Of a stretch of 64,000 nucleotides of DNA, positions 59,439-64,000 are shown one piece after another. The notes under the pieces are model-generated. The model ran no database searches. It saw nothing but the letters and a program-made list of their open reading frames with translations, and had not been told where the DNA came from. Position 1 is the stretch's first letter, and each line of letters begins with the position of its first letter. Origin of the DNA: Flaccisagitta enflata (lineage: Eukaryota; Chaetognatha; Sagittoidea; Aphragmophora). The position numbers and the translations under genes were made by a program. The stretch covers positions 21,266,001 to 21,330,000 of the forward strand of contig OZ231126.1 in assembly GCA_965153355.1 (NCBI GenBank), read 5' to 3'.

Positions 59439-59717
59439 GTGAGTAAACAAGATATTTACATTTTTGGCTTTTTGCTTATTGACTTTATTTTCAACGTCGC
59501 GACATTAATGTCCGAAAACACATGTGAACAATCGTCATTCGTTACTTTGGGAAAACTATTGTTTACTTAATACGCACATGAAAATTTAAAAATCATGGGT
59601 AGAATAATAATCGGTTTGTTCCTATAATTGGTTTGAATTTCAGCAGAAATTTGGGTTCATCTACCATTTTGAAGATTTTCAAATATTGTGTGAATCTAGA
59701 TGGACTAGAAGTGGTTA

Positions 59718-60040
59718 TACAGTGGAATCTCACCTTTCACCTCTCACCTCTATTTAAACCGAGTCTCCACTAGGTTGAAACAAGCAAGTTAATATCTAAT
59801 AAGACAATTTATCGTGTTTTACATCTCCGTAGTTACTCGGCTCAATACACGATTGAATATACTATTAAAACGCGCTCTAACGGACCCGTCACCATCGAAA
59901 TTCCGCCTATACCAGATGCAAATTCTTGGTCCCTTCAAGGTTATTTCTTTTATTTCCTCTGTTGGCAATAACAGAAGTCCGCCTATAACAGAAGAAAACT
60001 GTTGGTCCCCTGAAATCCGTTAGCGCGGGGTTCAACTGTA
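59718..60040. mobile_element. pogo-like MITE (copy B)
   Basis: Ortholog of 38928-39250 with a few substitutions; present in both copies, so older than their separation. Confidence 0.6.
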
Positions 60041-60253
60041 CGTTTTTAGTCATGGTTTGACGGTTTTGATAAATATGTATTTATTGAAAACGACACCGTT
60101 AACCCGGACGCAAAGACTAAAACAGTTCATAAATTTGATTTAACAAGTCAGAAAACGATCGAATCAAAGAGAGACGCTCTCGTTCATTCTCAACTAACGA
60201 CCCAATGACATACGATTAACAAGATGACAGCTACAGCCTAGGCGAAAATAGAG

Positions 60254-60289
<36 letters not shown>

Positions 60290-60546
60290 AATATAAATCG
60301 GTATCCTGAAAACAACGCAGAAAAGAAAAAAGGTATGCAACTGACGGGAAGACGGACGCCGGGCGGATCAAATATTGACTTATAGAGTCGCGTAGATGTG
60401 ACTTAATGGATGGAAAGGAGAGCAAAAAGACAGATTTCTAAAAAATGAAAGAAAGAAGAAAAGAAAGAAAGAAGGAAAGAAAGAAAGGAAAGAAAAGAAA
60501 AAGAGAAAGTAAACGAAAGTGAGAAAGAAATAAGAAAGCGAGAAAG

Positions 60547-60780
60547 AACAAGGCCGGATACACGGCCATCAGTTGCGGACGGGTGGGCAGGGGCGGAAAT
60601 GCAACTATCCACAACTAAAAATGTTCTAAAACGCCCATTTCCTCACTTTTCGACTTGTGTCCACAGACCGACGGACGGACCGGACCAGCGGACTGGCAAG
60701 GACCGATGGACCGATGGACCGACAGACGGACGGACCAGCCTCTTATAAAGATTATAGAGTTACGTGTCCTGGCCTAAAAT
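60547..60780 (+). mobile_element. HL1 element, copy B only, decayed stem
   Basis: It starts AACAAGGCCGGATACACGGC, with third arm AGTTGCGGAC at 60571-60580. A GGAC core follows, then a degenerate stem AGTTACGTGTCCTGGCCTAA. Absent from the matching place in copy A (near 39830). Confidence 0.75.
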
Positions 60781-61295
60781 AGTCATAAAAGCGTTAGATG
60801 GTCAGCGGTACCCGATGCCCCTATGTGAGCGTTTGTGGGTGTGAGGTGGTTAGAGGGGCAGCGGCCCCAAAGGGACCGATGACCTATGCTGTTTTTATTC
60901 GAATCTTAACAATTGAATTAGAGCCTGGAGGCTATATTTGGGGCCCTAAGGCTGAGATTTGAGCTCTGAGGCTGGGATTTGAGCCTCAAGTCTGGGATTT
61001 GAGCTTGGAGGCTGGAATTTGAGCATGAGGCTAGGATTTGGGAGCTTGGGGCTGTTTGACCTTGGGGCTGGGATTTGAAGTCTTGAGCAGGATTTGGGCT
61101 TTGAGGCTTTGGTTTGACCTTGAGGCTGGAAGTTGAGCCTCAAGGCTGAGATTGAGCCTGAGGCTGGGATTTGAGCCTCATGGCTGGGTTAGCCTCAGAC
61201 AAAATTTGGGCCTAAAGAGGGCAGAGAAAAGAAGGAGAAGAAGGAGAGGAGAATTTCCCTATGTGAGAAAGCATAGGTCATCAGCCCAACCATGA
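60781..61295 (+). mobile_element. FB2 element with GGGATTTGAGCCT cargo, copy B only
   Basis: Left block GATGGTCAGCGGTACCCGAT, then GGGGCAGCGGCCCCAAAGGG. Minisatellite units such as GGCTGGGATTTGAGCCTCA fill 60920-61200. The right side reads AAGCATAGGTCATCAGCCC and stops before the expected CGCTGCCC, so it is truncated. Confidence 0.65.
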
Positions 61296-61309
61296 CATAT
61301 TTAACAAGA

Positions 61310-61552
61310 AAGCAAAAAAAAAAAAAAAAAAAAAAAGAAAAGAAAACAAGAAGAAAGCAAAGAAACAAGAAAGCAAGAAAAGAGAGAAAGGTAGGAATAT
61401 AAAGAGAGAAGAAAAAAAAAGAAAAAAGAAAGCAGAAAAAAGAAAGAAAAAGCAAGCAAGCAAGCAAGAAAATAAGAAAGCAAGAAAGCAAGAAAGAAAG
61501 AAAGAAAGAAGGAAAAGAAGAAGAAAGAAAGAAAAAGAAAGAAAGAAAGAAA

Positions 61553-61605
<53 letters not shown>

Positions 61606-61716
61606 AGAGAGAAAGAAAGAAAGAAAGAAAGAAGAAAGAAAGAAGAAAGAAAGAAAGATGAAAGAAAGAAGAAAGGAAAAAAGAAAGAAAGAAGAAAGAA
61701 AGAAGAAAGAAAAAAA

Positions 61717-61797
<81 letters not shown>

Positions 61798-61801
61798 ATA
61801 A

Positions 61802-61872
<71 letters not shown>

Positions 61873-61890
61873 GAAAGGTAGAGACATAGC
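61310..61890. repeat. (GAAA)n-rich homopurine tract (copy B)
   Basis: A run at 61315-61337, GAAAGCAA-type units, then GAAA with many GAA interruptions. The 266-codon antisense frame is an artefact. Confidence 0.95.
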
Positions 61891-62260
61891 AAGAGAAATA
61901 GCAAGAATGAAAGAAAGAAAGTAAGAAGAATTCAAGAAAAGATAGAAAGCATCACCGATCAAAAAAGGAAAGAAAGGACGTAACAAAAAGAGCAAACGTT
62001 GGCTCGCGTTACGGCCAAAGTGGGCATTGAGTCGTTGGCCCGGCTTTAAAAATCGCCCTAAAATTTTTTGATGCGACTATTTGGTTTGAAAACGTCGTCG
62101 TAACTGGCGTTCGATTAGGGCATTATTCAGGCATCCATAATAATAACTGAAAAGGTTAGTGCCACGGACGAGGCAATATAGGGGATGTAGAGGCTTGTGG
62201 ACGGGGAGGACGCGGTCTGAGGGTAAGAGGACGCAAGGATATTGACTGATAGTAGTAAGG
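61891..62260. other. right end of copy B, with the empty HL1 site
   Basis: Matches 40241-40506 and 40790-40935, reading through CCATAATAATAACTG at about 62134-62148. Similarity to copy A fades after ATATTGACTG near 62247. Confidence 0.7.
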
Positions 62261-62820
62261 GGACATCTAATTTAGATATCGTGATTATCATGAATTTTTT
62301 GGTCAATTCACATTTATAGACACTTAATAGGATGATTCAGGTCGATCGCTACCTTCAGATTGCACTTTTGAGCACAATAACCCTGCAAAAATGATGCTAG
62401 ATTTGCCTCAGAATAATCGTTGATGATATGTCTTCACGTTTTAGGCCATATCCCATACATTTTTTAAGATAAATATAAAAAATTGGTGACCAAAATGAAG
62501 AGTTTTAACAGACGAATCGACTGGTACCTTTGGCACGAATATTGGTCCAACCGTTCAAAAGTTATTGCTTACCAAAGGCAAAAAAAGAAATGTAAAACAT
62601 TCAAAATGGGCAAATATTGCAATTTTCAGTACACTATTGATGATTAGTTGCGATTTTTGAGGCCAGCTGCTGGAACATGACCACCGCTAGAGAAAGTATG
62701 GTACCGAGAGCAGTTTCTCACTAAAAACGGGATTGGATATACCTAAAACTGGTAAAAACTAAGCAAAAATGATCATTGGGGAAGGTGCTGTGAGGCCGAA
62801 GACCACAAAACCCCATAAAA
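62261..62820. other. single-copy DNA, no gene recognised
   Basis: AT-rich, with no protein-like frame on either strand. Confidence 0.5.
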
Positions 62821-62821
62821 A

Positions 62822-62975
62822 GTAAAGTGTGATGGACAGATGGACTGACGGACCAACAAAGCGGGATGTAGAGTTTCCTAGCATGCGACTAAAAATGTGA
62901 CAGACCGATGGACGGATTTACCGACGGACTGATGGACTGAAGGACTGATAGACTGAAGAACTGACAGACCGATTT
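62822..62975 (+). mobile_element. HL1 remnants
   Basis: GGACAGATGGACTGACGGAC core, GCGGGATGTAGAGT and a decayed stem ending GCATGCGACTAAAAA near 62895. A second GACCGATGGACGGA-type core follows without a stem. Confidence 0.55.
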
Positions 62976-63119
62976 TTGGGTTGGAAAACGAACTATGCAG
63001 AATCAAATTTGATCTACGCTAGGTGCGCTTTAATTTTCAGTTTTGCCGCATGTGCAGTGACATCACATGATTTTAAGTCACGTGCGCATGGCACTATGTG
63101 TTGCTCAGTGAGTAGCTTG

Positions 63120-63540
63120 GATGGTCCGCACAGGCGTTCGTTCTCGCATTTGCTCTTGCATTCACATTGCGTTTGCTCTCGCATTTGTTCTCGCGTTTGC
63201 TCTCGCGTCTGCTCTCGTATTTGCTCTCGCTTTTGCTCTTGCCTTTGCTCTCGCATTTGCTCTAGTGTTCACTCTCACCTATGCTCTCGGGTTTGGTCCC
63301 GCGTGTGCTCTCGCGTTTGCTCTTGTGTTCGCTCCCACATTTACTTTTGCGGTTGCTCTCACAGTTGCGCTTGAGTTTTCTCTCACGTTCACGTTTGCTC
63401 TCGCATTTGCCTCAGCTCTCGCCATTGCTTTTGCATTTTTTCTCGCGTTGGCTCTTGCATTTGCTCTCGCATCCGCTCTTGTGTTCACACTTGTGTTCTC
63501 TCCTGCTCTCTCTTGCTCTCGCTTTTGCCCTATTTATAAT
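63120..63540. repeat. 12-bp minisatellite TTTGCTCTCGCG, ~420 bp
   Basis: Diverged hexamer/dodecamer array of GCTCTCGCGTTT and GCTCTCGCATTT. Because the unit is a multiple of three, all frames stay open and give Cys-Ser-Arg or Ala-Leu-Ala-Phe periodic peptides. No start or splice context supports translation. Confidence 0.9.
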
Positions 63541-63603
63541 TGCTTTTTCGTCTGGGTTTGATGACCCCACAAAAAAAGCTTCACTGTTTGCCGAATTGTT
63601 TCA

Positions 63604-63803
63604 TTTTTAGTCGCGTGCTACGCGACTCTACCGCTATGTCGATCCATCGTTCGGTTGGTCGGTTGGTTGGTCGGTCCCCTTTTTGCACTTTTTGGCGTTT
63701 GGCTTTGAGCATACGGCTCCTGCCCAGATGCCCTAATGACCTTCTCCAGTACTGCTCCTGCCCACTCGCACGCAACTAGGGTAGCCGTGTATCTGGCCTT
63801 GTT
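63604..63803 (-). mobile_element. HL1 element, complete
   Basis: T run, stem-loop AGTCGCGTGCTACGCGACT at 63609-63627, GGTTGGTC core, CCTGCCCACTC, third arm GCACGCAACT at 63768-63777, and end GTGTATCTGGCCTTGTT. Third arm and stem differ at one position. Confidence 0.88.
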
Positions 63804-64000
63804 CCCTTAATTTCTTCTTTATTTCCTTCGTTGCTATCTCTCTCTCTCCATCCTTACAAATACATGTCGCTATCTCTCTCTCTCATCGACGATCAAGCAG
63901 TTTAATTTCATGCCGCAAACAGGAGCAATATGTCTTGAACTTTTGGTAGTATCATTTATACAAATGTAGTTTCTGGAATATAGGACGAGGATACGGGGAG
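63804..64000. other. window end, no feature recognised
   Basis: Two short (CT)n runs near 63840 and 63875; otherwise nothing. Confidence 0.5.

Overview
The window looks like intergenic and intronic DNA from a metazoan nuclear genome. An arthropod, perhaps a crustacean, is my best guess, but I cannot name the species. The reasons are a poly-Q/poly-A/His-Pro-rich regulator-type exon with a canonical splice donor, interspersed non-autonomous transposons, and an extreme load of microsatellites ((GA)n, (GAA)n, (GAAA)n, (GTCT)n, (TTG)n, (GT)n and kb-scale purine tracts). I see no bacterial gene structure, no rRNA or tRNA genes and no CRISPR array. Most long open frames are microsatellites read as codons.

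Layout. Positions 1-21,500 are single-copy DNA broken up by satellites and repeat elements, with one frameshifted protein remnant (3548-4065). Positions 21,508-40,935 (copy A) and 44,524-62,260 (copy B) are two direct copies of the same ~18-19 kb segment. They are near-identical outside the simple repeats. Each contains one coding exon on the minus strand (A 24324-25272, B 46451-47399) that looks like the first coding exon of a transcription factor. Each also carries a possible small first exon on the plus strand (A ends 38648, B ends 59438). The copies differ by clean transposon insertions and by microsatellite length. The 3.6 kb spacer (40,936-44,523) holds a GC-richer stretch with gene-like but broken reading frames. 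After copy B come unique DNA, a 12-bp minisatellite and another repeat element.

Two interspersed repeat families recur and are labelled here for convenience. HL1 starts AACAAGGCC, has a core of GGAC/CGAC-type tetranucleotides and ends in a stem-loop followed by CTAAAA. Its layout matches non-autonomous Helentron-type elements (DINE-1/HINE). The two stem arms and a third arm near the other end vary together between copies. FB2 carries the motif GGGCAGCGGCCCCAAAGGGC and its exact inverse at the other end, and carries varied minisatellite cargo. Pairwise comparison of copies A and B gives empty sites for several of these elements.

Whether A and B are a true segmental duplication or two unmerged haplotypes of one locus cannot be settled from this sequence alone. 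All ten substitutions between the two coding exons are synonymous.
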